Below the pieces are notes generated by a model, which was not told where the DNA came from, searched no databases, and was given only the letters and a program-made list of their open reading frames with translations. A program made the position numbers and the translations under genes. DNA of 64,000 nt, taken from NCBI GenBank assembly GCA_002104945.1, contig MCFH01000018.1, positions 794,915 through 858,914 on the forward strand. Reading direction: 5' to 3'. This document shows positions 46,129-59,545 of this stretch, one piece after another (position 1 is the stretch's first letter; each line of letters opens with the position of its first letter). This DNA comes from Piromyces finnis. Lineage: Eukaryota; Neocallimastigomycota; Neocallimastigomycetes; Neocallimastigales; Neocallimastigaceae.

Positions 46129-46582
46129 ATAGTAGTAGTAGTAATGATAATGAACTATTAAAATAGATAGTTAATCACTAGTCATTTAATATTTTAAATA
46201 TTTTGTATACAAAACCACGTTTTATTATTTAATAGCAGCCACATCTTATTAATAATTTTCCTTTTTTTTTTTTTTTCTGTTTTATTTAAAGGAATCCCTT
46301 CAAAAATTTATTACTCCGCCTGAAACTCCAAGTTCCAGCGTTGATCCTGAAATTAATAATAAACGTGATTTTTCAGAAATGAGTGAATCAATATTTACTA
46401 CCACAACTAAAATTAATAAAATCAATAATTCAATGTTATCTACTAATTCCACGTCTTCCATGGCAAGTATTATTGAAACAAAACCTTCAACTTCAAATAT
46501 AAATGATAAATCAACTCCAATTTCACCTACCCAAAATAAAAAGAAGCGTAGAATTACTCCACAGTTAATATCAGGACTTTAA
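42988..46582 (+). CDS. CAC2: CAC2 / CHAF1B, p60 WD40 subunit of chromatin assembly factor 1
   Basis: Nine exons: 42988-43104, 43280-43385, 43534-43560 (27 nt), 43701-43806, 43978-44078, 44217-44979, 45233-45520, 45722-46022, 46292-46582. All phases agree (0, 1, 1, 2, 1, 2, 2, 0), giving 699 residues. CAF-1 deposits H3-H4 on replicated DNA. The order and wording match the human p60 propeller: MKAKTLQIHWHDRQPIFSID, RHTASVNVVRFSPKG, SDIYDIAWSPDAKYILSGAI, HFVQGVAWDPLGEYIATQSS, PAIAVRCNPV, LPYRLIYAVATQDSVLIYDT, STDGYCSIVSFEKNELG. An insert within the propeller (about residues 180-310) is Ser/Asn-rich and holds PPPPSPKRAKV, a likely nuclear signal. The C-terminal tail ends KKKRRITPQLISGL, which resembles the ASF1-binding B-domain of Cac2 and HIRA. 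Two introns hold trinucleotide arrays. TUP1 follows on the same strand. Confidence 0.95.
43808..43940. repeat. TAA/CAA trinucleotide cluster in a CAC2 intron
   Basis: Alternating (TAA)n, the segment aatcaataaataac, (CAA)n, (TAA)n, and then the same segment again. The repeated spacer shows a local duplication of a composite unit inside intron 4 of CAC2. Confidence 0.85.
46032..46126. repeat. (AAT)n microsatellite in a CAC2 intron
   Basis: About 30 uninterrupted units begin 9 bp after the donor GTAAAT at 46023. An uninterrupted frame reads through as poly-Ile, but the donor and the in-phase acceptor at 46291 (phase 0 to 0) place the array in the intron. Confidence 0.9.
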
Positions 46583-46835
46583 ATACAAAAGATATCAAAA
46601 AGAACTCATTGAATAATTTTTAAAATATAAATTTTTTATTTTCATATTTATTTTTTTATTTATTTAGTAGTTTTTATTTAAGCCTTTTATCTATAATTAA
46701 TTTTAAACTATTTCACCTGCTACTATTAGGAATACAATTAATAGTACAATTTAAAATATATATATATATTTATTTTATTTTAAAAACCTCATTTTTAAAT
46801 CTGCTTTCTTTTTATATTAATTATTCCTAAATTAT

Positions 46836-46874
<39 letters not shown>

Positions 46875-49800
46875 AATTATTGAATAATATTTATATATTA
46901 AAAAAAAAAAAGTATAAATTATCTTAAATTTTCCCAAATTCTAAATATTTATAAAAAGTTTTTTTTTTTAACTACTTAATTTTGTTAAATAAAATTGTTT
47001 TTTTTTATTTATTTATAAGTTATTTTTTTTTTATTTTACTTCAATTTTTAGTTTAAAATTTAAAGTAAATATATATTATAATTCTATGTTATAATTTCAT
47101 ACCACTTTTTTTTTTTTTAACAACTTTTTCAGATGTCAACATTTTCTATAAAATAAATAAATAACTAAATAAATCTATATAATAAAAATAAATGAATAAA
47201 TCCATATAATTTTAAATAAAGTGTTACATATAATTTTCCTTTAGTAAATTTAAATTAATAAAATTTTTTGACTCCATTCGCATTGGTGGATGATTTATTC
47301 ATTACATTATACATTTTATTGGTACATTAAATGTATCGTATACATTTTCAATAATTATCACTACAATTTTCATTTCACTTTTTTCAACAGTAAAAAAAGG
47401 TATCATTTTTCAATGCATTGACTAACCAAGGAAAGAGAAGAATAGTTGTTGTTGATCACAATAATTACCTTAAAGAATGATGGTAAAATAAGGTAGGTAA
47501 AAGCTTTATGATCATATTATAGATTCAATCTCTATAATAGATTCAACCTATAGATTATTTATACTAATGAAACAGAATCCTTTTTTTTATTTTTATACTT
47601 TTCTTTCATTAATAAAATAATATAATATTAATTTTAGTATAAGATGCTACGAATAAATGCAATGCTATCTCTCTTTTTCTTGTTATTATTTAAATAATTA
47701 CTTTATCATTTCCTTTTTACTACTCTTTTTTTTTCATATTCTTAAACTATTCTCAAAATGATAAGAAACAAAAATCAATGTGATTTTTATAAATATATTA
47801 AATGATCAATTTGAATTAAATTCAATATATTACAATATATTCATAATATATTGAATTTAATGTAGACAAGAATTATTTTTCATCTAAAATTTTGGATTTT
47901 TTAAATTAAATTTTAAATTTCCTTTCAAAAAAAACAAATTTATAATTTTTTAAATTAATTGGATTGATATATTTTAATATATGGATGTGTCAACTCTCAA
48001 ATAAATTACAATATATTAATTGTAATGATTAGGTTAAAGTGGTAAAATATATTAAAAAATTAAAATTTCTGTATTATTATTATCATGTTAACTAATATAA
48101 TTATATGGAAAAGTTAAATTGTATCATAGAATAAATTATATTAAAAATATATTATAATATATGGGCAGTAATTTTTGCATGTTTCATTCACTTTTTTTTT
48201 TTTTTATTAATTATTAATAGGAAGAAAAAACTCAGTTTTAAAGGTGGTGGTGGTGGTGGTGGTGATGGTGAAATTAGTGGGTAAGGAAAAGGTTGTTTTT
48301 TTAAAAGGTAGGAGGAGGGTAGGTGGTAGGTGAGTAAAAGAATAAGAATGTAAAAATAAATTGCAAATAAAAACAGTATAAATTGTTAAAATTTGTTTTT
48401 ATTAATTCACTATTTCTATAATTCATTGTATAATTTGTATTTCTAATATAATGAATGAATTAAATAGATATCCTAATTTTTATTAAACTTGATATTATAA
48501 ATAATTAAATTGAAAGGAATAAGTCATTCCTTCATTCCTTTATGCTTATTTTATTACTATTAAATTACTTTATATTACACTGTTATTTTATTAATTCCAT
48601 CCTTTTTTTTAAAAATAAAATATTTCTTTTTATTTTTAAACATCATTATTCACCTATTTAAAAATTGTTTTTTTTTTTTTTATATATATAATAACCATCT
48701 TATTAAGTTTTAATACTTTCCTTTCATTTTTTTAAATATGCTTTTATTCCACCTTTTAAAACTTATTTTTATCTTTTTATTTCCTTTAACAGTAAAAAAT
48801 TTAATTTAATTTAATATTAAAAATCAATTGATTTATTTATAATCAATAATATATTATGAATTTAATTTTTTTTTTTTTTTTTGATTTTACTTTATTTTTT
48901 TTTTTTTCCTTAAAAAAATTTTTTTTTAAATAAATATAAAGAATATCTAATTTTGAAATTAAAAAAAAGATTAATTTACGTTAAAGTAATACTTACTTTT
49001 TAAAAAGATTAGATATATTTAATCTTAAGATTATACCATATAGTAAACATCAAATTCTTTTATTCACTAATATTAATAAATTATAAGCCAACAAAGTATG
49101 AAAAAAAGAAAATAATAAATTTCCTCAATATTTTATTCAATTTTAATTTCAGATGCGGAATGATTGTTTATAATAATAGTATTAAAAAAAGAAAAGGAAA
49201 AGGAAAACAATTGAAAAAAAAAAAAAAGTATTATAACGAAATAAAATTAAAGGATTAATATAAATTTAATAATTAATCATTAAAAAGTAGTATGGCTAAT
49301 GAATTAAAAGAGTGATTTTAAAATCATTATAAATAAATATTTTATTCATGCTAAAAATTAAAGGGATGAAATATTTATAAAAATAATACCAAAGCGAATA
49401 ATAGAGTATAATATATATAATATATATAAATATATATAATATATATAATTTTATAATTTTAATGTCTATATATAATTTGAAATATTTAATAATTGTATTT
49501 ATCAATATATCAGTAAATAGTATATATATATTTTAAAAATAATATATATTATATATTTTAATTTAAATTATATTAAAACGAATTAAATACAAGGATTCAA
49601 TGAAATTTTAATAAATCAGGTTTTCATAATTAACTCTATCTATTATCTTTAAAACAACAAATCAATGTTATTGGAATGATCTTTAATATAAAAATATTAA
49701 AAATTGAAAAGGAATTTTAATGTGATCATATAGTAAAGGATATAAATAGATATATAAAATCAAGTTATGCGAATAAAAATTTATTATAATTTTTAATATC

Positions 49801-50009
49801 ATCTTATTAAATTGACTTTTATAAACTTTTTAAAATAAGACTTTTATCATTGGCTTATAATTTTATTTTACTAAATTTATGAAATAATATTTGTTTATTT
49901 TAAAATAAATTTAAAAATAAAATACTCATTGATTTTATTTTTATCCTTTATATATATATATATAAATTTAGCTTATTTATTTGATACCTCAATTTAAATA
50001 TAATTAAAT
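46583..50009. other. Long AT-rich spacer between CAC2 and TUP1
   Basis: About 3.4 kb. Mostly A/T with a distinct G-rich tract at 48240-48335 (listed separately) and a less A/T-rich patch near 47275-47540 that has no assignable frame. The TUP1 promoter should lie at its right end. No gene is recognised. Confidence 0.55.
48240..48335 (+). repeat. G-rich tract with (GGT)n in AT-rich DNA
   Basis: About seven GGT/GGTG units followed by gatggtg, and after a T/A run by aggtaggaggagggtaggtgg. Runs of two to three G spaced by one or two bases over about 95 bp stand out in a region that is otherwise more than 80 percent A/T. The purine-rich strand could form a two-tier G-quadruplex. No coding frame is supported here. 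Confidence 0.75.
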
Positions 50010-53000
50010 ATGTATAACGGACATAGGCATATGTTACCAAATAATGGTAACGGTAATATGAAATCAAATCAAAACATAAAATTTTATGAAATTATGGAAT
50101 TAGCCAGAAATGAATTCAATAAAATATTGCAAGAAAGAGATCAATATCAATCTCAACTTAAAGACTATGAAGCAAAAAGTAAGAATTTCAAAGTTATTTT
50201 TTATAATACTGAAGTTTTTTTCTTTTTAACAAACATGTGGCCAATACGAAAAGAAAACTATATATAATTATTGTAAAATTAAAAATAATTACTAAATATC
50301 TAAATACTTTTTAATTATTATCTATTTTTTTAAAAAATATATATTACTATATATAAATTTTTATTCAAAATAATTTCCATGAAATAAAGTAAATGCACAA
50401 GAAGATGAATTAATGAAAATGAGAGAGATATTAAATCAATTCGAAAATAAACATTTAGAAATGGAACGTCAATATAAACAAGAAATTAAAAAATTAAAAA
50501 TGGACTTGGAAAATGGAGGAATATCAAATATGAATGGTGATATGAGAATAAGAAATAGATTCAATGAAAATGTACCACCACCAAATTTATCTAATAATAG
50601 AGATGGTAAATATCAAAATCAGTATAAAATGAAGAATAAATGAAATTTTTTTAAAAAAAAAAACAGGAAACAAACCAATAGTCGTTATTTTACTCATAAA
50701 TATATATAATATTTTGTATTATTAAATTCACATGTATTAATGATAAAAATATAAATTATATAATGTACTTTATTTTCCGAAATAAAATAAAGGCTACATG
50801 AATGGCAATCCACAAAATGAATCACCACGTCAAAAACAAATAAAGAATGAAGATAATTATTATCGCCAGCAGCCACCACCAATGGCAATGAGACAAAATA
50901 ATAAAGTATATATCATCGTCGTTCATCATTATTATTAAGTATATAATATTGGAATTTTTCATTAAAATATACACAAATATAGATAAATCTTTAATGGATA
51001 TCTACATTTTCATTATAATTTTTTTTTTTTTTGCAGAAATATATTTCATATTAAGATTAACAATAAATATTATTCATATTATTTATTAATATCAGATAAT
51101 ACAAGAACAACCAGTTACTGGTGTTTGTAATCTTGATCCAGATAAAATACCAAGAGAATACAAGAGAGAAGGTCAAGATTGGTTAGTTGTTTATAACCCA
51201 AAAGCACCAAGATTATTAAATGTTGAATTATATCACAATTTAGAACATGATAGGTATGGCTTATATATTATTATAGAAAATTTTACATCATTCTATTAAA
51301 AAATAGAAAAAAAAAAAAAAAAGCCCGATATAATTATATATTAAAATTGAAAGTGACAAAAAAATGATATAACCAGTAAAATAGAACTTTAATTAATAGG
51401 ATCAACTTTATTCTTGTTTTATAATAATTTTATAGTGTTGTTTGCTGTGTAAAATTTTCTAGTGATGGTAAATATTTAGCTACTGGTTGTAATAGAGTTT
51501 CACAAATCTTTGATGTTGCTTCTTGTACCAAAGTTTGGTAAGTATTAACAATAGAATAAATTAATAAAAAGTTTATGAAAAATAAAATAATAAATCATAA
51601 ATAAATTATTATTCATTAAAATAAAAAAAAAAAAAAAAAAAAAAAAAACTAAATTATATTTACTAAATATAAAATTTTGTTAATCTTAATTTATTTATAC
51701 TATTATAAAATATTTTTATAAATATAAATTATCCTTGACATGTATCCCTGAATTTGTATTGACTATTCAACCTAAACTTTTTATAATAAATAAACTATTT
51801 ATAGCGAATTGGTTGAAAAGACTACACAAAAAGAAGGTGATTTATATATTCGTAGTGTTTGTTTCTCACCATGTGGTAGATATTTAGCTACTGGTGCTGA
51901 AGATAAAATTGTAAGAGTATGGGATATCAAAAAAAAACAAATATTATATAATTGGGAAGGTCATGATCAAGATATTTACAGTTTAGATTGGTCAAAGGAT
52001 GGAAAAACAATTGTCAGTGGTAGTGGTGATCGTACTGTAAAGGTTTGGAATTTAGATACCAAGAGTTGTACATTAACTATGAAGAATGAAAATGATCCAA
52101 CTATGCCAATTGGCAATGATAATCAAATGAAAGATTCCGGTGTTACAAGTGTTGCTATTAGCCCAATCGACGGTCTATGTGTTGCTGCTGTAATTATTTT
52201 ATAGTGTCATAATATATATAAAGTATCATACTATGATACGTTAAACATCATATTTTTATATATTAAAATATATACTTTTGTCATTAATTATTTAAAACTG
52301 TATTTTCATAATAATAGGGTTCATTAGATAAAATTGTTAGATTATGGGATACCAGAACTGGTAAACTTCTTGAACGTTTTGATGGACACACAGATTCAGT
52401 TTATAGTGTTGCATTCTCAAATGACGGTAAATCAATTGTATCCGGTTCATTAGATAAAACATTAAAGATTTGGGATATATCACCACAAACCTTACAATAC
52501 TTAAGATCAGAAGAAATAAGAGATAAAAACTTTGAACCAATTATTAATAAAAATTGTCGTCACACCTTTACTGGTCATCGTGATTTCGTTTTAAGTGTTG
52601 GTTTCAGTTCATCTCAACAATATGAAAACCGTGAAAGTAACGAATGGGTAGTAAGTGGTAGTAAGGATAGAACAGTTACATTCTGGAATGCTAACCAAGT
52701 ATACAATGGTGATCCAACTACAGTAGCACAATTTATGTTACAAGGACATAATAACTCTGGTAATTTTTTTTTTAAAAAAAAAAAATTTAATTTTAATGAA
52801 TAAAACCAAATAAAATTTTTTTTAAACTATTATTAATATCAATCTTTTATATTTTATTTTTTCTTCTTCTCTATATACTTTTATGATAAACCAACAATGA
52901 ATCATTAGTAATAAGCATAGCGTTAAGTCCAATTGGTGGAATGTTCGCTACAGGTTCCGGTGATAGAAAAGCAAGAATTTGGAGATACACATCAGCATAA
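50010..53000 (+). CDS. TUP1: TUP1, WD40 transcriptional corepressor
   Basis: Eight exons: 50010-50178, 50390-50605, 50793-50905, 51096-51253, 51436-51537, 51805-52189, 52318-52759, 52909-53000. Phases 1, 1, 0, 2, 2, 0, 1 match, giving 558 residues. TUP1 with CYC8/SSN6 is recruited by DNA-binding repressors and acts through histones and Mediator. The N-terminal helix (about residues 26-100, [20 protein letters not shown] through [14 protein letters not shown]) fits the Tup1 tetramerisation coiled coil. A short linker rich in Asn, Pro and Gln follows. [20 protein letters not shown] then [20 protein letters not shown] match the region leading into the Tup1 propeller. Seven WD40 repeats end in [17 protein letters not shown]. 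The linker is shorter than in yeast TUP1 (713 residues), so part of the yeast repression region may be missing. Confidence 0.95.
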
Positions 53001-54316
53001 ATAGAGTATATCTATATTTATACATAACACTTTTCATAATCCATTAAATATTAATAATTAATAGCGCAAATATAATAAAAAAAAAAAAAAAAGAGTTTTA
53101 TTCATCTCATTTTTATATATATATATATATATAAAGTATATTCTGATTTTTATTTATTTTTTTTTTCTTCTTTCTTCTTTTTCAATATATATTTTTAAAA
53201 TATTTCATACTAAAACTTATCATACATTATTATTCTTATTGTTATTATTATTGTTATTATTATTATTATTATTTTTATTCAACTTTTTTTTTTATTATTA
53301 TTACTTTATTTTTCCCTTATTCAATTTTAATTCCATATCAATAACCTATACTCATTTTTTTTAAAAAAAAAAAAAAAAATGGTTGAATAAAAATAAATAT
53401 ATAAATATAAATTACTAAATAATAATAATCAATAAATAATAAAAAAAAAACATAATTTTTTTTAAAAAAAAAAAAAAAAAAAAAGAAATTTGTATTTATT
53501 ATTATATTGATGTGTTGTTTTAACAATAAAACCAAAGTATATAAATAATAATATTTAGGTACTTACACAAGAATATAAGAATAGTAAAAAAAAAAAAAAA
53601 GTCGTTTTTTTTATATATAAATCTTTAATGAAATGAAACTCTTAATATTTTGTTATATAATAATAATTTCTTTATCTTTTTTATCTATACATTGTTTATA
53701 TTTATTTATTTACTTATTATTTATTTAGTTAGTTAGTTAGTTATTTAGTTAGTTATTTACTTATTTATTTATTTATTTATTTACTTATTATTTATTTATT
53801 TATTTATTTACTTATTTATTTATTTATTTACTTATTATTTATTTAGTTATTTATTTACTTATTTATTTATTTATTTAGTTATTTATTTAGTTATTTATTC
53901 GTTTGTTTGCTTGGCTTATATAATAAAATAATTTTTTGTGTATATAGTTTTTTTACATATATTTTTTTAAAAAAATTATTGATTTTTTAGTTTTCGTAAA
54001 GTTCTTTTTGTTTTTTGTTTTATATGATGATGTGTGTGTGTGTTTTTTTTTTTTTAATATATATTATTTCGTTACTTGAACTCCTTTCTCTCAAACTTTT
54101 TTTTTTTCTTTCTCCTTTCTTTCTTTATTACGGAAAAAAGATGAAAAAAAAAAATGATATTTTTTATATTTATTTTCACATATATAAAATATATATATAT
54201 ATTTATGTGTGTGTATATATCTATTATATATTATATTTTATAATAATAATAATAAAAGAAAATAAAAGAAAATAAAAAAAAAAAAAATTATTTTATATAA
54301 AAGATGAAAAAGAAAT

Positions 54317-54347
<31 letters not shown>

Positions 54348-54499
54348 CATATTTCTTTATTTTATGTATTTTATTATCATTTTTTTTTTTTATTTTTATT
54401 TTTATTATTTAATTAATTATTATTATTATTATTATTATTATTAAAATTAGAATTAGAATTAATATTACTATTTTTAATATTTTTCTTTATATATGTGTC
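53001..54499. other. Convergent 3' spacer between TUP1 and VAC8
   Basis: Shared 3' region of two convergent genes, with long A and T runs and a 200-bp tetranucleotide tract (listed separately). No gene is recognised. Confidence 0.6.
53697..53905. repeat. Interrupted (TTTA)n tract with TTAG and TTAC variants
   Basis: About 50 tetranucleotide units, mostly TTTA with variants TTAG (gttagttagttag) and TTAC at intervals, ending in ttcgtttgtttgcttgg. The variants recur as blocks, suggesting expansion by segment duplication rather than only single-unit slippage. Confidence 0.85.
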
Positions 54500-57416
54500 T
54501 TAATAATTGGTGGATTGTTCTTGATTGGAAATTGTAGATGCTTCATCATTACTACCATCATCATCGTCATCTTCATCATCATCATCTCTACTTTCATCTT
54601 CACTTTCCATTGAAGATAAACCATTTGATATATTGGTAATAATTCTTCTTATTTCTTGTATTGTGTTATTATTGGCATTGTTATTATTACTACTCTTTTC
54701 TAAATTATCATTAAATACCTTTAATAATTTTAATATTTTATTTACTAATGCTGAAGTTTTACTTAATAGAAGCTTTAATGAACCTGTTTATATTATATAC
54801 ATATATAAAGAATAATAATAAAATAATAAAATATTAATAATTATATCAATATCAAAAAATATATTCACATTAAAATTAAAAAAAAAAAAAAAATTACCAT
54901 CAGATTCAATAAATTGCAATATAGTCCATAATGCAATATGTTGTAATGTTAAATCTCTTGATTCTAAGAATCTTGATAAATAGTTTACAATTTGTGGCCA
55001 GGCTTCAACAAATGGAGAATCATCTTCTAAATGAATGGCAAGATTACCAATACAAGAAGCAGCATTTGCTATTGGAATAATAATGTTAATTTAATCAATA
55101 TTAAGTTTATTATTATGAGTAATAAATATAATAATAATTATAAAAGGAAATATATTATAATATATAATACATGTCTATTAAATAGGTTACCTTGAACTTC
55201 AAGTAATTCATTTTCACCAGTAAGTGGGAATATAGCATCACAAATTCTAATCTTGAATAAAAGTGGTCTTATTTCATCTATTTGATTTATTAATATTTTA
55301 ATTATATTTAATAATTTTTTTTTTTTTTTTTTTGAAAATTTTTAAGTTAAAAGATACATTACCACTTAAAGCTAAAATAGCTAAAGCTGCAGTCATTTCA
55401 CTTTTTATTATTGGACCATAGGTTTGGCCATTGGCAAGATAGGATGAAGATGTTGCCTTTCCCTTACCAGATGAATTATTATTAGATTCAATTAAAAGAT
55501 TTATAATAATTTCAGCTGCACCTTCTTTAACAATTAACTTTTTATTATAATCAGAAGCAGCCAAGTTTCTTATGGTACTAAGAGCATGGCATTGAATTTC
55601 TTCTCCTTTATCTGATGATATTAATTCAATTAATAATTTTAAGAAACCAGCTTCAACAATTGGTTTCTCGTTTACACTATGAATAGAAATATTTCTTATG
55701 CATGCTACAGCTGCTAGTATAATTTGTTGAGTATTTGATTTTAAAAGTTCTAATAATGGTGGTAAACCGCCACATTCAACAATTTCTATTTGGAATTTTT
55801 CTATTCAACAATAATAAAAAAAAAGTAATTAATAATTTGAGCTTACTCTTCCCACCTTTATAATCTATTTAAAAATGATGTTATAAATTCGTTTAATTTA
55901 CCATCTGAGGCTAAATTTCTTAAAGCTAAAGCGGCTTGACATTGAATTTTTGGTATTTGAGAATTCATTAAATGTATTAAATATTGAATTAATTTGGATT
56001 CATTGGCCAATTTTACTCTATTATCAGCTATATTGAAAAAAAAAAAATGGATATTAAAAAATGGCTATAAATCTTGATTTTATTTCCTTTTTAACTATTT
56101 ACCATCTACTGCTATATTACTAATGGCTGTTATACAATAGTATTGAACATCTTTATCATTAGAATTTAATAAACTAACTAATAATGGAATAGCACCTGCG
56201 TTAACTAATTGATGACGGTTATCCTCTGTTATAATAATATAAGTGTATATTGGAGTTAAAATTAGTCTATATTCTTTATTTCATTAAAAATTAAATAATA
56301 ATAACAATAATAATAATAATAACAGTAATTAATAAATTAGTTACCTGTATGTGTCATATTTAATAAAGCACCAGTAGCATTTCTTTGAACTCTGATATCT
56401 TTCGATTTGGCAAGCTTTACTAATTCAACTAAAGCACCACTTCTAGCAATCTTTCCCTTATTTTCATCTTTTTATTTATAATAACATAGTATTTATTATA
56501 AATTTTAATTTTAATTTTCAAACGTTTTTCAAATGAAAAAAAAATGGAAAATCTAAATTAATGAAATGTTCAACTGTGGATACTTACTATGTGTAGCTAA
56601 ATTAGTAATACAGCCAACTGCATTACATTGAACTTCAACATTTGATGACTTCATTAATTGAATTAAAGGTTCAAGACCACCAAGTTGAACAATTAATAAT
56701 TTATTTGGAACAGTAACAGCTAAGTTACCAAGAGCAGCAGCAGCAGCTCTTTGAACTTCTGAATCATTGGTTTGTAAAAGATACATAATTGGTTCTAATG
56801 TATCGCGATTAACCTCTCTAACATCTATAATAATTTAAGGGAAATTTATAATTAGTTTATCATTACAATAGTTATCAATGGTCAATATACATATTTACGA
56901 TCTTTGTATTCATTCATTCATTATTAAATCTTTACCTTTTTCTGTAATTTCAGCAAAAGCTAGAGCAGCTGAACGCTTTAAATCAATATTTTCAGAATAA
57001 GCTAATGTGGAAAGAGTACGAAGTGGATCTCCTTGGAAGAAATCAGTTCTCTTACGGTCTATTTTTTATTTTTATTTATTTAAAAAAAAAATGTTATTTT
57101 TTCCACCATTTTCATATATAATAACTAATTTGTTATTCATTCTTCATTAATAATTACTTTCAAGATATTGTAAAAGTTCGGTTACAGCATCTCTTTCATT
57201 TTCCTGTAATAATGGTTCATAAACATCATTTCCTAAATTACCTTTATATATTTCAACATAATTTCATATATCAATAACTTTTTCTGTTTTTTTTTTTTTA
57301 AAAAAAAAAGCATATATATATAGATATATTTATTAAAAATAAATATTACTGATTTATCAATTATACTTACGTTTTCTACCAAAACAAATACTAAAGCATT
57401 GACTTAAACAATTCAT
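54500..57416 (-). CDS. VAC8: VAC8, armadillo-repeat vacuolar membrane protein
   Basis: Eleven exons: 57416-57371, 57241-57158, 57058-56936, 56824-56588, 56467-56345, 56225-56103, 56027-55902, 55800-55363, 55277-55191, 55068-54898, 54783-54500. Every junction is phase 1, giving 613 residues. Yeast VAC8 (578 residues) is a vacuole-bound armadillo solenoid for vacuole inheritance, fusion and nucleus-vacuole contacts. The match covers the solenoid: [33 protein letters not shown] then [80 protein letters not shown] Ser/Asn insert sits in one repeat ([12 protein letters not shown]) and the tail is very acidic ([14 protein letters not shown]). The N-terminus [14 protein letters not shown] has three Cys for palmitoylation but lacks the Gly2 that is myristoylated in yeast. 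Confidence 0.95.
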
Positions 57417-59507
57417 TTTTCCTTTCTTTACAATTTTAATTTACTATATATATGTGTGTGTAATTTGTTTTCAGTTGTTGTTAAACTTTGACTTTATTGC
57501 TGTTTAACTATCTTTATTATTAAGGTTTTTTCTTTGTTTTATAAATATAATAAAACATTTTTTTTATTATTAGTACTGTTCACTGCTTGTTTTACTTTAA
57601 TTTTTTTTTTTTTAATTTAAAACATGTCAAAAGTAAAATATTCTTTAAATTGTCTATATACTTTTTCCTTTTTAATCTATTAATTAAATTGAAAATAGGT
57701 ATTATAAATTATATAAAAAGAGAGAATACCTACTATAATGGGATTGTATGATGTGAAATAACAGATACTTAAATATATTGAATATTGAAATACTTTGTAC
57801 ATTATTTAAAGAGTTATACATAAATAATAAAAAAATTATTATTTAGTATTATATAAATAAAAGTGTTTAATATAGATTGTCTATTTATTTTCTATTTTAA
57901 ATTCAACATTGTTTTTCCTTAACAGATTTTGAAAACATTTAATAAATTTTATGATTTATAAACATTATAAATATAAACAAATATGTATATATTATTTTAT
58001 AAAACCAATGTTTGGTAAAAATAAATATATATTGATTAAATTACAGACTGAAAGTAAAATTGACATTTGAACTAGATTTTGTATTTCATAATAAATATAT
58101 ATATTTATTAAATATAAAAAATAAGAATTAAATTAATAAATATTGTTGTTTATTTTTATTAACATAAATGGAAATGTTTAATTATTATTGCTGTCATTAA
58201 TATCTTAAAATATTTTATTACTTTATCAATTTCATAATTACCAATTAATGTCCTTAATTTATATTAAATACGCAATCTTTTAAATATTTTTGAAATAGAA
58301 AATAAAATAGGCATCATCAAATACTTTAGAAAATATTAAATACTACTTACATTCTAAAAAAATTGAATACAAAAAAAAAATAAATTTATTATTATGAATT
58401 AATACTATACAATTAAATAAAAGGATTTAATAACTTATATAATACAAACCTTTTCTTCTATTATTTATTGAGTGCTACTATAATCAATTTTGATTTACAA
58501 AAATAAAAAAAAAAGATTTGTTACGTTACTAAGAATATCTTTTAAAATGAAAAGTCTTGTAAATTATTATATAAATCACTTATAAATTGCTTTTTTCTTT
58601 AATAATTATTACCTTCTATTTTTTTTATTGAAAAAAAAAAACGTAACTTAAATAATATTTATTATTTTTTCAATAAAATTTTATATATTTTTTTAATCTA
58701 TATAAATTATTCTTCAAAAAATAAAAACAAAATTACAATTAACATATAATTATATTATTTAGTTAATTGATGGTGTCAAATTATAAATGTGAATTTAATT
58801 GATGAAAATTAAAATAGTATTATATTTATTAATAAATTGAAATGATTTTTACGAATTAATGGATAATTTTTGATGTTCTTTATTCAAAAGAATTTACGAA
58901 TATTAAAATATGAATTGGTATTATGATAAATGAATATTAATTATATGGATTAAAAAAAAGTTATAGCTGATTATTAATATTGATATTCTTAATATTATTA
59001 AATGATACAATCAATAAAAGAAATATTGAAATATCTTTTAATTCAGGAATAACTAATATTGTATTATTTATAATTAATATATGTTTTTAATTCCTCTTTC
59101 TCTCTTTGGTTTTTTTTTTTTTTTTGTTTATTTTTTTATTTTGTTTTTGTTTTGTTTTGTTTTTTTTACTTGCTTTATTTATTTTTTATATATATATTTA
59201 TTTATTTCCAATCCTTTTTTATATATATATGTTCAATTAAGATGATAATGTGATTTTAATATATTAAAAAAAAAGTATTATAAGAAAACAATAAATCTTT
59301 AAAAAAAAAAATAAAAAAAAAAAAAGTAAAGAAAAGAAAAATAAAAGTTTTTATTTTTTATTTTGTTTTTTTTTTTTTTTTTGTTTTTATTTTTTTTGGT
59401 TTGTTTTTCTTTCTTTTCTTTTCTTAATTATTAACAAGTAAATATAAAAAGAAATTTCAATTTCAATTTTAATTATTAATAATAAAGAAAAAAAAATTAC
59501 TTTTTAT

Positions 59508-59545
<38 letters not shown>

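Noticed and set aside
45744..46166. Frame extending CAC2 exon 8 into a poly-Ile run
   Set aside because: A GTAAAT donor at 46023 and an in-phase acceptor at 46291 remove the run; the downstream exon carries the expected C-terminal motif.
53697..53905. Telomere-like repeat
   Set aside because: The TTAG/TTTA units are tetranucleotides without the TTAGGG type, and genes lie on both sides.
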